Below, piece by piece: positions 17,988-28,400 of a stretch of 64,000 bases of DNA. The DNA is taken from positions 1 through 64,000 of the forward strand of contig NZ_JABURL010000011.1 of the NCBI RefSeq assembly GCF_014762705.1. Reading direction: 5' to 3'. The DNA comes from Cyclobacterium sp. GTDB lineage: Bacteria; Bacteroidota; Bacteroidia; Cytophagales; Cyclobacteriaceae. Position 1 is the stretch's first letter, and every line of letters starts with the position of its first letter. The notes below the pieces were generated by a model that saw only the letters and a program-made list of their open reading frames with translations, searched no databases and was not told where the DNA came from. Made by a program: the position numbers and the translations under genes.

Positions 17988-19346
17988 TTAAGGTACTAAG
18001 ACCTCATCAATCACATGGATCACCCCGTTTGTTGCGTGCACATTCAGCAATTCAGGAACAAGACCTGATTCATTGATTTGAAGATCGGCCAGATTTACGG
18101 TCAATTCTTCACCCTCAAGTAAGGTGGGCAACATGGCACCTTCTCTCAAATCCTGAGAAAAAGCTCTGGCTGGTACAACGTGATAGGTAAGTACGTCGGT
18201 CAAAGTCTCCAAAGGAATATCTTCGTACCCATCCACTTCAAGTGCATCATACAATGCTTCGAATGCCGCATCTGTAGGAGCGAAGACCGTTAAATTGTCA
18301 TCAACACCACCACTTACTGCATCTACAAGATTTGCTCTGGTTAAAGCACCTACTAATTGTGTGAACTCAGGTGTTTCAGCAGTTGTAAAACCTACGGCTA
18401 TTTCAGCAATGGATTGGGTAGGAGGTGTAATCACATAATCCAATACATGAATAATACCATTGTCAGCCATAATATCCGTTTCTACGATCTGAGCATTACC
18501 GTTGATCCATACGTTGTCGTCAGGATCCACGCTAACATAAAATGGGGATTCATTAAGGGCAGTAACACTTCCCGCTTCTACAGCTGAGGCAGGAACTTCT
18601 CCTTCTACTACATGATATGTCAGGATAGAAGCCAGGTCGGGAGAGGCAAGTAAATCTTCTGCTGTCAAACCATTAGCAGTCAAGTAGGCTTCGAAAGCAG
18701 CATTGGTTGGAGCAAACACCGTAAATGGACCTTGTTCCAATAAGGCTGCATCAAGATCTGCCTCCAAAACGGCTGCCAGCAAGGTGGAGAAATCTTCATT
18801 TCCCATGACAATATCGGCAATGGTATTGCTTTCTTCTTCAGGCATCAAAATGCCATCTATTACATGAATAACCCCATTTGAAGCATTTAAATCACCTGTA
18901 ACCACTTCAATATCCTCATTTATGGTGATGGTTCCACCGGAAACCATGAAATTTAAACTTTGGCCTTCTAATAAAGTAGGAACTTCCCCGGTACTTACCT
19001 GGGAAGATAAAACCCTTCCGCTTACCACATGATACAATAAAATATCTCTCAGGTCTTCTACAGGTACATCATTGACATTTGTAATACCAGCATCTGTAAA
19101 AGCTTGATTCGTAGGAGCAAATACTGTGAAAGGACCTGCAGCTCTCAAATCGTCTACCAGGTCTGCTCTTTGAATGGCAGCCACCAAGGTGGAGAATTGA
19201 TTATTACCTGAAGCGACATCGATGATATCCTCTTCTTCAGGTGGATCAGGTGTAGGATCATCATCCGAACAACTTACAGCAAATAAAACGCCCACTACCA
19301 TTAGCAGGGGCAACATTAATTTTCTTTTGAGCAATGTGATTTCCAT
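17988..19346 (-). CDS. Lipoprotein with three fasciclin (FAS1) domains
   Basis: This 452-residue protein has a lipoprotein signal (LPLLMVVGVLFAVSC, Cys ~26) followed by an acidic Asp/Pro/Glu linker. Three FAS1 repeats then run at roughly residues 40-170, 175-310 and 313-452. Each repeat shows GPFTVFAPTNQAF-like and TNGVIHVID-like blocks (the third has NLTVFAPTDAAF and ATNGVIHVIDEVL). FAS1 proteins are surface adhesins. The acidic residues after the lipid Cys (SDDD) fit the Bacteroidota surface-export signal, so it may face outward. It is monocistronic, with its own terminator. It could support attachment or matrix formation next to the exopolysaccharide operon. Confidence 0.92.
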   Translation of the reverse strand: MEITLLKRKLMLPLLMVVGVLFAVSCSDDDPTPDPPEEEDIIDVASGNNQFSTLVAAIQRADLVDDLRAAGPFTVFAPTNQAFTDAGITNVNDVPVEDLRDILLYHVVSGRVLSSQVSTGEVPTLLEGQSLNFMVSGGTITINEDIEVVTGDLNASNGVIHVIDGILMPEEESNTIADIVMGNEDFSTLLAAVLEADLDAALLEQGPFTVFAPTNAAFEAYLTANGLTAEDLLASPDLASILTYHVVEGEVPASAVEAGSVTALNESPFYVSVDPDDNVWINGNAQIVETDIMADNGIIHVLDYVITPPTQSIAEIAVGFTTAETPEFTQLVGALTRANLVDAVSGGVDDNLTVFAPTDAAFEALYDALEVDGYEDIPLETLTDVLTYHVVPARAFSQDLREGAMLPTLLEGEELTVNLADLQINESGLVPELLNVHATNGVIHVIDEVLVP

Positions 19347-19577
19347 AGTAAATATTGGTTTAGTTATAAATTAAAAACATGAACACAACTGATCCTAAGA
19401 CTGATAGTTATACATTTTGGTATAAATAATATCTTTTGGTTAACAAACGACATAATTATTTAGGTTTATTTGTCTGTATATACAATTAATTAAAAAAATT
19501 ACCCTATATCCTTCAGGCATGAAATAACGTTTACTGATCATAATGGATAAAATAATGTTATATCAGGTCTTTAAAAC

Positions 19578-19585
19578 TACCTTTG
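19578..19585 (+). promoter_or_regulatory. Candidate -7 promoter element of gldB
   Basis: TACCTTTG is an exact match to the Bacteroidota -7 consensus TAnnTTTG and ends only five bases before the gldB ATG at 19591. If used, the transcript would have almost no leader. No convincing TTG -33 element stands upstream. Confidence 0.4.
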
Positions 19586-19590
19586 TTTGC

Positions 19591-20592
19591 ATGAAAGAAA
19601 TAAAACTCACTGCGATAACCCTCTTATCCGTATTGGCTATTATCAGTTGCAACCGATCTAAGGACACCTGCGAATTACCTGAGGCATATTTGAAAATCCC
19701 GGTTGATCTGGAGATTGTGAGGATGGAGGATTTGTATTTTGAGGAATTAACCCGGGAAAAGCTGCTCTACAACCAGGAAAAATATCCTGAGTTCTCTGCG
19801 GCCATGTTTGATAATATGGGATTCCAAAATCAGGATCAAATGGTTGATGAGTTGCTCAAGATTCATGGAGACAGTGCCATGCAAGATTTATATCAGGAGG
19901 TAAAGGCGCATTTTGACAATATCGAAAATATTGAGAAGTCTTTGGAAAATGCCTTTCGGGGAATCAAACACCATTACCCCGATTTTAAAATCCCACAGGT
20001 TTATACCTTTGTGACCGGTTTTGGCAGTGACCTGATCATCAACGAGGACATCATTGTCATTGGTCTGGATTATTTTCTTCCGGAAGATCATCCTTTTCAA
20101 CCTGTAGACCTTCCCTATTACATCTTAAAAAGATACAACGAACAGCACCTTGTCCCTACCATCGTCACTGCGCTTTCCTCTCAGTTCAATCATATCGAGG
20201 TAAAAGACAGGACACTTTTGGCAGAAATGATTTTTTATGGAAAAGCCTATCATTTTACCAAAACCATCCTCCCATGCACGCCAGATGAATACATCATCGG
20301 CTATGAAACCAAGGAAATACTGGGCAGTTATGCCAACGAGGAAATGATTTGGGGGCATTTTATAGAAAATGAATTGCTCTACGAAACCAATCCCTTTGAG
20401 ATCCGAAGGTATACTGGTGAGGCCCCATTTACCGATGTGATCAGTCCGGATGCACCCGGAAGAATCGGCAGGTGGCTGGGTTGGAACATCGTGGATGATT
20501 ACCTGATCAACAATGATCTCAGTCTTCAGGAATTAATGGAGCAAGACGATGCCCGGGAGATTTTCAGGAAATCAGGATACAAGCCCCGGTGA
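19591..20592 (+). CDS. gldB: Gliding motility lipoprotein GldB
   Basis: This 333-residue protein has a short lipoprotein signal (TAITLLSVLAIISC). The family's opening block after it reads KIPVDLEIVRMEDLYFE, and the rest is acidic and matches the GldB length. GldB is needed for gliding and for the type IX secretion-linked machinery in Flavobacterium-type bacteria, probably at the cell envelope. The frame extends 16 codons further upstream, but ATG 19591 gives the proper signal peptide and a candidate promoter lies inside the extension. The 3' end overlaps the convergent glycosyltransferase gene by 21 bases. Confidence 0.85.
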   Translation: MKEIKLTAITLLSVLAIISCNRSKDTCELPEAYLKIPVDLEIVRMEDLYFEELTREKLLYNQEKYPEFSAAMFDNMGFQNQDQMVDELLKIHGDSAMQDLYQEVKAHFDNIENIEKSLENAFRGIKHHYPDFKIPQVYTFVTGFGSDLIINEDIIVIGLDYFLPEDHPFQPVDLPYYILKRYNEQHLVPTIVTALSSQFNHIEVKDRTLLAEMIFYGKAYHFTKTILPCTPDEYIIGYETKEILGSYANEEMIWGHFIENELLYETNPFEIRRYTGEAPFTDVISPDAPGRIGRWLGWNIVDDYLINNDLSLQELMEQDDAREIFRKSGYKPR

Positions 20593-21783
20593 TGTAGGGC
20601 CTGAAGGATTTCCAAATCCCTCCACTATTTTCAATATCCGGGAAATCATGTGGCGCTTACCAAAACTCTTTTTGGCCAGCTTCCTGGCCTTGAGGTTCAT
20701 TTCATTCAACAATTCAGGAGAGTTCTCCAGATTTTCAAGTGAAGCTATCAACAATTCGTGATTGAAGCTGTCATGGTAAAAACCTATCCCATTCCCTTCA
20801 ATCAAGTCCCAAATCCAGCCCTTGAAATTTACCACTACAGGCAAACCAATGGCCAGGGCATCAAAAAATTTGTTGGGACTACTAAGTTCCAGTACCTTGA
20901 GGGGCAAAAAGGAAATGTAGGCTAAATCTGCTTTTTTCATGCGCTCCCTCACCTCAGCTTTATCTCCGTAAGGAAGGAAATCCACCCTGTCTAGCGCTTT
21001 TGCTTTCGCATCTCTTTTCAAAGCCTTCAGTTGATTCCCTCTGCCCATTAACTGAAACCGCCAGTTTTTACGGTGTTTTTTTGCCGCAGCGGCCAATTCC
21101 AAATACTGGTATAGCCCATTTACCTGCCCAATAGCACCTGCATATATGAGGGTCAATGGTTGGCTTACAAAATCCCTGTTATGCGCTTCTGTTTCTTTCC
21201 TGCTGAAAAAATCCGTATCCGAAAAGTTTGGTACCATTTCCACACTTTTCTCAGGCACTAGTTTTTTTACATAGTACTGAATACCTGGAGATAGCGCCAC
21301 TATCCCACTTGCTTTCCGGTAGATTTTATATTCCATGCCATAGAGCCACTTTTTTAATAACCGATTTCGAATTTGCTTAACCTGAACCGGAGCTTCTGGC
21401 CAAAGATCCCTAACCTCAAATACAAATGGAATACCCCACTTTTTCCTTGCCCAAATGCCTATTTCCCCTGTAGATAGGGGCGTAGAAGTGATGTAAAACA
21501 AATCCGGTAAATCCTCCTTGTTGATTAAACTCTTGGCTTGCCTGACAAAGGAATAAAAGGACCATAACCTTTGTAAAGTATTGAACTTATTGTCATAGGC
21601 CACGGGCAAAAGGTGAACTTTTACCTTTCCATCCCAGCGAATACCATAATTCTTCCCATTATGGGCCGTAATCACCTCTACTGTCAACCCTTCAGCAGAC
21701 ATGCCCTGGGTCAAATGGTAGGATCTGATTGCTCCTCCCTGACCTGGGGTAAGGTAATATTGATGAATATAAATAATCCTCAT
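20572..21783 (-). CDS. Glycosyltransferase family 4 (WbuB/WcaI-like)
   Basis: This 403-residue GT4 enzyme opens IIYIHQYYLTPGQGGAIRSY, the mark of the WbuB/WcaI-like group (GT4 with an extended N-terminal acceptor domain). The donor domain has LTLIYAGAIGQVNGLYQYLE, and SSPNKFFDALAIGLPVVVN stands at the nucleotide-sugar site. It overlaps the asnB stop by an ATGA, so it is translated with it. Together they suggest a second, small polysaccharide-related unit outside the main cluster. Sugar specificity is unknown. Confidence 0.87.
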   Translation of the reverse strand: MRIIYIHQYYLTPGQGGAIRSYHLTQGMSAEGLTVEVITAHNGKNYGIRWDGKVKVHLLPVAYDNKFNTLQRLWSFYSFVRQAKSLINKEDLPDLFYITSTPLSTGEIGIWARKKWGIPFVFEVRDLWPEAPVQVKQIRNRLLKKWLYGMEYKIYRKASGIVALSPGIQYYVKKLVPEKSVEMVPNFSDTDFFSRKETEAHNRDFVSQPLTLIYAGAIGQVNGLYQYLELAAAAKKHRKNWRFQLMGRGNQLKALKRDAKAKALDRVDFLPYGDKAEVRERMKKADLAYISFLPLKVLELSSPNKFFDALAIGLPVVVNFKGWIWDLIEGNGIGFYHDSFNHELLIASLENLENSPELLNEMNLKARKLAKKSFGKRHMISRILKIVEGFGNPSGPTSPGLVS

Positions 21784-23573
21784 AATCTGTTGGCTTTCAT
21801 CCAGCCTGACAATAAAAAGACATTGAATAAAACTAAAAAATGTTCTGCTATATAATTTTCAGGCTTTTTGACAAGGTCCTGCCATTCCAGGGGTACCAGG
21901 TCCGAATGAATCTGGCCAAATTCCCTTATTGCGGACAAAACACTATCCCTGAATCCAGGATGCCTGGTAAGCCATTCTTTGAGGGGCAAGCCAAAGCCAA
22001 GTTTCTTCCGATTGGCAAACTTTTCCAGGCCATTTTTTATCAGGATAGATTTGATCCAAAATTTGGATGTTGTTTGCAGTAATTCCTGTTCACTTAACCT
22101 GTTACTAAAATCCACCACTTGCCAATCCAAAAACGGGGCCCTCCCTTCAATGCCTTGGGACATACAGGCATTGTCATGAATTTTCAACAAATCCTGCACC
22201 AGATAAATCTTTCTGTCCCATTCCAAGGCATTTTTAAAATGATCCTTCCCCACTGGATAGAAAGGGTCAAGGGCCTCTGCCAATTCATCAGGAAGTGGAT
22301 TCAGAGCAGCAAAGTTCATGAAAGTCCTTTGGGCTGTATCCTGTATGGAAGATAAAAACTTTTTCCTGCCCCTACCCCAAACAGGTACACCTTTGAGAAG
22401 GGAAGCTGCCCATAGCCAATAATCGGGGTGTTTCAGGAATTTCCTGAAGGCAATGTGCCGGTTATAACCCGAAAAAAGCTCATCTGCCCCAACGCCACTA
22501 ATCAAAATTTTTACCGATTCCTTAGCTTTTTTGGCAACAGCCCATGTGAGGAAGCCCGCACTATCTCCTACTGGCTGATCCAGTGTACGGATATATTCCG
22601 GCCAGTTATCCAAAAACCATTCCGGTGAAATCCTAACCTCATGATGCCGCCCACCAAATTTTCTGGCCAGCAATGAAGCAAACTCAGGATCCTTGTATTT
22701 TCTATTATAAGGATGTTCTAAACCAACCGTAAAGGTAGGTAATGAAGTGCCGGTTTCCTTATACCATAGATGGTACAATAGGGAACTGTCAGCACCGCCA
22801 CTCAGAATCAAACCCACAGGTACATCTGCATGAAAATGCTTCAATACCGCATCGGTCAAAACTTCTTCAAAGGAGTTGACATTTAGCGCTGGTTTTTGAG
22901 CTGAAACAAGCAAATCAATGTGTTTTGACCGGGTTTGACCGGCATCCAAATTGAATTCCCTCAACTCCCCTGCTGCCAGTTCTTCAATCCCCGAATAAAA
23001 GGAATGCCGGGGCATAGCATGTCGCAGGTAGAAATAGGGCAGGACCTGATTTTTATCGATTTTTTTAGGAAAAAGACCCGATGCCAGCAGACAGCGGCAT
23101 TCTGAGGAACAGACCAGGCTGTGCTCGTTCCTGGCAAAATACAGGGACTTCATTCCAACAGGGTCTCTACCCAATAAAACCTTGTTTTCGTGCACAAAAG
23201 CGAAGGCATACATGCCCTGAACCAGTTTTACCCCTGCCTTTCCTTTTTTGAGCAACCATTCCAACAAGACTTCCCCATCAGAAGTACTTTTGAATTTCAC
23301 CCCTTCATGGATCAGTTGATTTCTTAAATCCTGGTAATTGTATAAAAAACCATTCCAGGAAAGGAATGCGCCGCTTTCTTTATGAAAAAGAGGTTGGTTG
23401 GCCTCTGCCCGTAGATCCAGGGTTTTTAGCCTGTTTGCTGCCAGGTAAGCCCCAGCCGCAACTTTTTCCCAGGAGGAATGGTCAGGCCCCCTGTGTTGGC
23501 AAGCCTGCATCATGGCAGTAATGTGATCTTCGTTTTTACCAGAAGTACTCACCAAAAGGTGTACGCCACACAT
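21780..23573 (-). CDS. asnB: Asparagine synthetase (glutamine-hydrolysing) / amidotransferase AsnB family
   Basis: This 597-residue protein starts MCGVHLLVS, giving the N-terminal Cys nucleophile of class II glutamine amidotransferases. The second half holds the ATP-pyrophosphatase loop LILSGGADSSLL and ISGVGADELFSGYNRH. It converts an acid to an amide with glutamine and ATP, classically aspartate to asparagine. The start at 23573 is required for Cys1, although the frame continues into nth. Its coupling to a glycosyltransferase rather than amino-acid genes makes amidation of a sugar acid in a polysaccharide a fair alternative, as seen for AsnB-like proteins in O-antigen loci. Confidence 0.88.
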   Translation of the reverse strand: MCGVHLLVSTSGKNEDHITAMMQACQHRGPDHSSWEKVAAGAYLAANRLKTLDLRAEANQPLFHKESGAFLSWNGFLYNYQDLRNQLIHEGVKFKSTSDGEVLLEWLLKKGKAGVKLVQGMYAFAFVHENKVLLGRDPVGMKSLYFARNEHSLVCSSECRCLLASGLFPKKIDKNQVLPYFYLRHAMPRHSFYSGIEELAAGELREFNLDAGQTRSKHIDLLVSAQKPALNVNSFEEVLTDAVLKHFHADVPVGLILSGGADSSLLYHLWYKETGTSLPTFTVGLEHPYNRKYKDPEFASLLARKFGGRHHEVRISPEWFLDNWPEYIRTLDQPVGDSAGFLTWAVAKKAKESVKILISGVGADELFSGYNRHIAFRKFLKHPDYWLWAASLLKGVPVWGRGRKKFLSSIQDTAQRTFMNFAALNPLPDELAEALDPFYPVGKDHFKNALEWDRKIYLVQDLLKIHDNACMSQGIEGRAPFLDWQVVDFSNRLSEQELLQTTSKFWIKSILIKNGLEKFANRKKLGFGLPLKEWLTRHPGFRDSVLSAIREFGQIHSDLVPLEWQDLVKKPENYIAEHFLVLFNVFLLSGWMKANRL

Positions 23574-23574
23574 G

Positions 23575-24264
23575 TCAGGTACCTTTGGTTTTGTCTTTGG
23601 TGATTTCTTCCAGGTCTGTTTGGACCCTGCTTCTTTCGAAATACCGGCAAATGGACGTAATGGAACATTCCTGACACTTTGGTTTTCTGGCCAGGCAAAC
23701 ATATCGTCCATGAAGGATCAGCCAATGATGTGCCTGGTGTATGACTTCTTTCGGAAGGTGCCTGATCAGGCTTTTTTCTACTTCCAGAGGGGTTTTAGCA
23801 GTCTGTGGTACCAGCCCCAGTCTTTTGGATACCCTGAAAACATGCGTATCTACAGCCATATTAGGCTGGTTCCAGATCACACTGGTGATGACATTCGCTG
23901 TTTTCCTACCTACACCCGGTAGTTTCATCAATTCCGGTACGGTGGACGGAACCTCCCCGTCAAATTCTTCCATAAGCATCTTTCCCAGGCCCAACAGGTG
24001 TTTGGTTTTGTTATTCGGGTAGGAGACGGAACGAATATAGGGAAACAATTGATCAAAGTCACTGGCTGCAAGATGGGCCGGGCCGGGAAAATCCCTGAAT
24101 AGGGCAGGTGTGACCATGTTGATTCGCTTATCTGTGCATTGGGCACTCAATACCACTGCAAGAAGGAGCTGATAGGGCGATTCGTAATGGAGCTCTGTCT
24201 CTGCAACAGGCATGTTTTCAGAAAAATGATCAACGAAAGCCTTATACCTATCTTTTATTAACAT
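23575..24264 (-). CDS. nth: Endonuclease III
   Basis: This 229-residue base-excision repair glycosylase/AP lyase removes oxidised pyrimidines. It has the helix-hairpin-helix LPGVGRKTANVI with the catalytic Lys, the catalytic Asp in VDTHVFRVSKRLGL, and the [4Fe-4S] pattern C-x6-C-x2-C-x5-C near the C-terminus (CLARKPKCQECSITSIC). All key residues are present. It ends one base before the asnB ATG, so the nth-asnB-GT4 genes probably share a transcript. Confidence 0.95.
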   Translation of the reverse strand: MLIKDRYKAFVDHFSENMPVAETELHYESPYQLLLAVVLSAQCTDKRINMVTPALFRDFPGPAHLAASDFDQLFPYIRSVSYPNNKTKHLLGLGKMLMEEFDGEVPSTVPELMKLPGVGRKTANVITSVIWNQPNMAVDTHVFRVSKRLGLVPQTAKTPLEVEKSLIRHLPKEVIHQAHHWLILHGRYVCLARKPKCQECSITSICRYFERSRVQTDLEEITKDKTKGT

Positions 24265-24340
24265 ATTAGCTTAAAACAAATTTTTCTTTCTAAATATCCA
24301 GAAACGAAATCAATCAGCGGTTTTGAGGAGATTTTCTTCA

Positions 24341-24374
24341 TAAAAAAACCTACCGTTAGCTGCTAACGGTAGGT
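24341..24374 (-). terminator. Rho-independent terminator of the sigma factor operon
   Basis: A perfect 13-base stem, ACCTACCGTTAGC and its reverse complement, lies around a single T at 24348-24374. On the minus strand seven T residues follow (24342-24348). It sits 22 bases after the stop of the 77-residue gene and ends the ECF sigma factor transcript. Confidence 0.9.
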
Positions 24375-24395
24375 GGAATAAGTTTTTTGTTGGTG

Positions 24396-24629
24396 TTAAA
24401 CTTTTTCCAGTCCACGGGACCGGGCCCTTTTTTTAATGGCGTAAACAATGCTCTCAGAGGGTTCAAGAAGCAATTGATCCAGTTTTTCTACAGTACTTAG
24501 CAGGTCAATGTATTCCTGCATCAGTAAGGGGTCTTTTTTTAAAGACTGCATCAATGTTTCATTCTCTTCCTCCGTCATTTCCTGATAAATAAATCTTATC
24601 AGCTCACTTTGGGTAAAAGATTTGGTCAT
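24396..24629 (-). CDS. Small anti-sigma-like cytoplasmic protein
   Basis: This 77-residue protein has no membrane segment. Its first 45 residues (ELIRFIYQEMTEEENETLM, then LKKDPLLMQEYIDLL) resemble the short helical N-terminus of Bacteroidota anti-sigma proteins. The same pattern appears in the TPR protein at 43449-44231. It overlaps the 3' end of the upstream ECF sigma factor gene by 26 bases, the usual place for an anti-sigma or modulator. The family looks conserved in Cytophagales, but I cannot name it. A role as a sigma partner is inference from position and pattern. Confidence 0.7.
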   Translation of the reverse strand: MTKSFTQSELIRFIYQEMTEEENETLMQSLKKDPLLMQEYIDLLSTVEKLDQLLLEPSESIVYAIKKRARSRGLEKV

Positions 24630-25206
24630 AGGCGATATTTATTTGTTTAAGTTTCTTTCTTAGATTGATAAGCGCATAGCGCATCCTTCCCAAAGCTGTA
24701 TTGATACTCACTCCCGTCTGCTCAGCAATTTCCTGGAAACTTAAATCCATGTAATGCCTCATGATCAATACCTGCTTCTGACTTTCCGGCAATTCATCAA
24801 TTAATTGTCTGACCAATTCGTAGGTTTCATCCCTGACCTTCATGTCTTCCACATTTTGTTCAGCAAAATGCATGGTATTGAAAACATTCGATCCGTCTTC
24901 CATCACTACCGTGGGATAGCGTCTCATTTTCCTAAAATGATCAATGGCCAGATTGTGAGCAATCCGCATCAACCATGGTTGAAACTTCCCTTCCTCATTG
25001 TACCTGTCAGAATTGAGTGTCTGAACAACTTTTACAAATACATCTTGCAATAGATCTTCAGCCACCCCTTGCTCCTTCACTATCATCAATATGGTTGTAT
25101 ATACTTTGGTCTTGTATTTATCAACTAACCTTTCAAAGGCAACTTCGCTTCCATTTCTATACTGTGAAATCAATTCACTGTCTTTAGGTCCTACCCTTTT
25201 GCTCAT
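24604..25206 (-). CDS. ECF-type RNA polymerase sigma factor
   Basis: This 200-residue sigma-70 family protein has region 2 at EDLLQDVFVKVVQTL and LMRIAHNLAIDHFRK, and region 4 with MDLSFQEIAEQTGVSINTA, a clear helix-turn-helix, then LGRMRYALINLRKKL. The form is the RpoE/SigW-like group common in Bacteroidota. It overlaps the 77-residue partner by 26 bases, and a candidate TACATTTG promoter lies 77 bases upstream. The transcript ends in a strong hairpin. The regulon cannot be told from the window. Confidence 0.92.
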   Translation of the reverse strand: MSKRVGPKDSELISQYRNGSEVAFERLVDKYKTKVYTTILMIVKEQGVAEDLLQDVFVKVVQTLNSDRYNEEGKFQPWLMRIAHNLAIDHFRKMRRYPTVVMEDGSNVFNTMHFAEQNVEDMKVRDETYELVRQLIDELPESQKQVLIMRHYMDLSFQEIAEQTGVSINTALGRMRYALINLRKKLKQINIAYDQIFYPK

Positions 25207-25282
25207 AAAACTTATGTTTAAATAACGTAGAGTTTTATCCCATATTGTGGCTTTTACGGTCGATTAATGTTTCTTGTGTTTT

Positions 25283-25313
25283 CAAATGTATATAATAGGA
25301 TAAAACAACGCAA
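25283..25313 (-). promoter_or_regulatory. Candidate promoter of the ECF sigma factor gene
   Basis: Minus-strand TACATTTG (25290-25283) matches the -7 consensus TAnnTTTG. TTG triplets stand 15 and 20 bases upstream (25308-25306 and 25313-25311), in the range for the -33 element. It leaves a leader of about 70 bases before the ATG at 25206. Confidence 0.5.
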
Positions 25314-25468
25314 TCTATTTTGTGTTTTTTTATAATAAATAGCATCATAAAAAAAGGAGGTCAGAAGATTATACTTTTTGTTAAATTTTTAACCAAATAC
25401 AATACTGATCTTTTATAACACATGATAAAATACAACAATTACAGTACCAATATTGTTATTTTAAGTAT

Positions 25469-28400
25469 TTAGGAATTATCTAATTCTGGCACCTTGGTGA
25501 ATCCTTTTGCCAAAATACTATAAACCGTACCTACCAAACCTAAAATACCACTAATATAGGCAGATGTTTCGTTCAAAATATTCGGGTCATAAAAACTGAT
25601 CAGTGCAATACAAATCAATACAAAACTAAAAACTGCTGCCTGAATCATTTTTGCATTGCCAGACTTTCTTTCATCTTGCTTGAACCTGGACAGGTCTTCT
25701 TCACTTACAAACAGGCATACAAAGTTTCTAAAGCTCTTGGAAAAAAGCACTAAACCGTCCCTGCCGGTATTCATCTTGATTATACCTTTTTGGATCAAGG
25801 CCGTCATGGTTTCCCTGTTAAAAAAATTGATAAATCCCTCAGTTGCATAGTTGTAAACCATTTTCCTTTCCTTTAGGCTTAATTCTGCCCAAATATTTAA
25901 AAAATAGGCCTTATTATATCTTTGAATAGAAAGGATACACTTCTCATATCTTTCCAGTGACAAGGGCTGTTCCAATGGATCACGCGACAACTCTTCCGTA
26001 ATTAGTGAGGCCATGGTATGTGCATTCGGGCCATAGGCTATCTCAGTTGCCAGTTCCAATGTCTTTGGATCATTGAACAAAATACTTTCCGCCCTTTGCT
26101 TAAAATGCTTTCTTTCATCCATACCCAATAGCTCCCATTCCAGCTCAATATAGGGAAGGGTAATGGCTTCATTTTGGAAATCCAATGGTACATACTGGAA
26201 CAGGTATTCAGAAAAAACCTCCGTGATCATTAAACGTTGCTGCTTTGGGGTATCTGGCCTTAAAATTTCCTGAAGAGGTTTTCCGGAAGTCACGAAAAAG
26301 TAATGGCTTTTTCCGGAATATTTTTTCCGAAAAGTCAAAATAGCCTGCAATACCCCTTCTGCGTTACCCAGACAATGCAGGTTTTCAAACACTACCCCCT
26401 TGTGATGCGGCTCAGGGGCAGGCATTTCCAGGGAATCTTCCCCTGCATTAATAAACAACAGTTCTTCTGAGGTCAAACCAAATTCATGGCAAATCCATGC
26501 CCTGGACCGCAGGGCATCCACCCCTATGATAAAACTGTATTTTTGTTTCCTGGCAGCATGTGGAAGGGAGGACGACCCATAGGCAAAGTGGTAATCGATA
26601 AGGTAAATCTTATTGCCAAGCCTCATGATCATATTGAAAAGCCAAATCAAAACCAGAAATAAGGGAAGCAAAAGCAGCAAGTTGGACTTTAGGATTTCCC
26701 CAAAAAAACCTTTTTTAAAAAATTCACCAAGAACAAAATTCGGTGGCCGTTTAAAGGCTTTCACCAGTACTTCATGTGGCGGAGCGATGAAATCCCTGAC
26801 CAACTCATCATCCTGGTTGGAAAACCTTCCAAAATTGGTCCTTCTGAATTCCTCGTGGATCCCAATCAATTCCAAATAAAAGGCATCAGTGATACTATTC
26901 CCCTGTACTTCTGGTTCTTCTTCGCTACTGATTTGATCCCAAATGAACTTTTCCTGATTAAATATTTGCCTGTGAATAAAATAGCCTGGTAAAAAACCAA
27001 TGATGAGCAACCACAGCAGAAAATTCAGTGCATAAACCCTTTTATCCACGTGCACACCCGTTAGCTTATTCCAAAAATCGTTGAGCCAGCGATGCACCTT
27101 TCCAATCTTACTGTCCGGAGACCACATATCCGGTGCCAACCTGGGAAATTCTCCTGTTTTGGACAGGTAATAACAAAGTACCTGCAAGGATCCCATCAGG
27201 ATAAGCACCAGAATCGAAACTGAAAAATAAAAGGGTTCAATGGTACCTCGGGACAAAACAACCAACAGATAGGCCAAAATCAACCAAAGCAAGGTTACCA
27301 TGATCAAAAACCCATTGATGTTTTTCTTTTGAGCACCAGTTCCTGAAGTAGATAACATCAAAAAATTACAGGTTCCGGATTGAATGGCAAAAAGAGCAGA
27401 CCAAAGATAAATATTGAATATACTTAAAGGTAAAAAAAGATACACCCCCACAAAGAGGATCAAATCAAAAAACAAAATCACATTCAACCATATGAATTTG
27501 ATTCTTTTAGCGGGGGAAGGGCTGTACCAGGCAAAGGAAAAGTCCTCAAAGGCCAGGTAAATACTGGATTTATTGGTGATTAGCGTTAAAAGACCAAGCA
27601 ATACCAAAACCAACAAATAGGGTAGAAATACGGTGATGGCTTCAAGGGAGGCCAGGGAATGCAAGGTATGCTGCAGGTTTTTATCTTCCAGGTACAACAC
27701 CCAATTTTCAGCTACAAATTGCCCTGAAGGTATCCGACTCAATAAAGCCTCATATTCATGGCCATTTACATAAATGGGGGTCTTCCATACATGTTCATAG
27801 GCGGCATTTTGATTATTACCCATCAAAGTCCTGATTTCCTGCCACTTTTGTTCTCCCACCCCTTCCTGCAGGTAATTAATTGGAATATTAACTTTTTGGC
27901 TTTTCAGGAGCACCTTTCCATCAGGCTTGAAAATAAAAAACCTTTGGTTTTGACTGATTTTCGGGGCAAGGGAATCAAGGCTAAAGGTCAATGCATAGCC
28001 CAGACTGTCCGCCCGCTTGCTAATGACCCCCTCCAGATTGCCGGTAGATTTGGAAAAATGCGCACTGATAAAATGCTTTTCCGGGGATTCGGGAAGAGCT
28101 TGCACATAATCCCTATTTGCAATGGAAACAAAAGGGAAATCACCAAAATCTATTGAACCATCCACGGCTGTGGTATCCGGTATGAGCATGGTCTGAATGT
28201 TTCCCGTCAAATCAAATTCAAGAAACTCGTTGACATTATTTTTCCTGTTCAGGGATTGAATTACAGTATCGGAGCCAATATTGCCCTTTTCCAAATGAAT
28301 TCTGAACCGGTCCAAAGATGTTTTCAAACTGTCAATTTGTTCGGAAAATGAAAATTTCAAATCCCGAACGTACTGGTCGGAAGGAATATGGCTCCGGTAA

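Noticed and set aside
25380-25393. AT palindrome GTTAAA/TTTAAC after the large sensor gene
   Set aside because: No GC pairs beyond the ends and no T-run placing it as a terminator.
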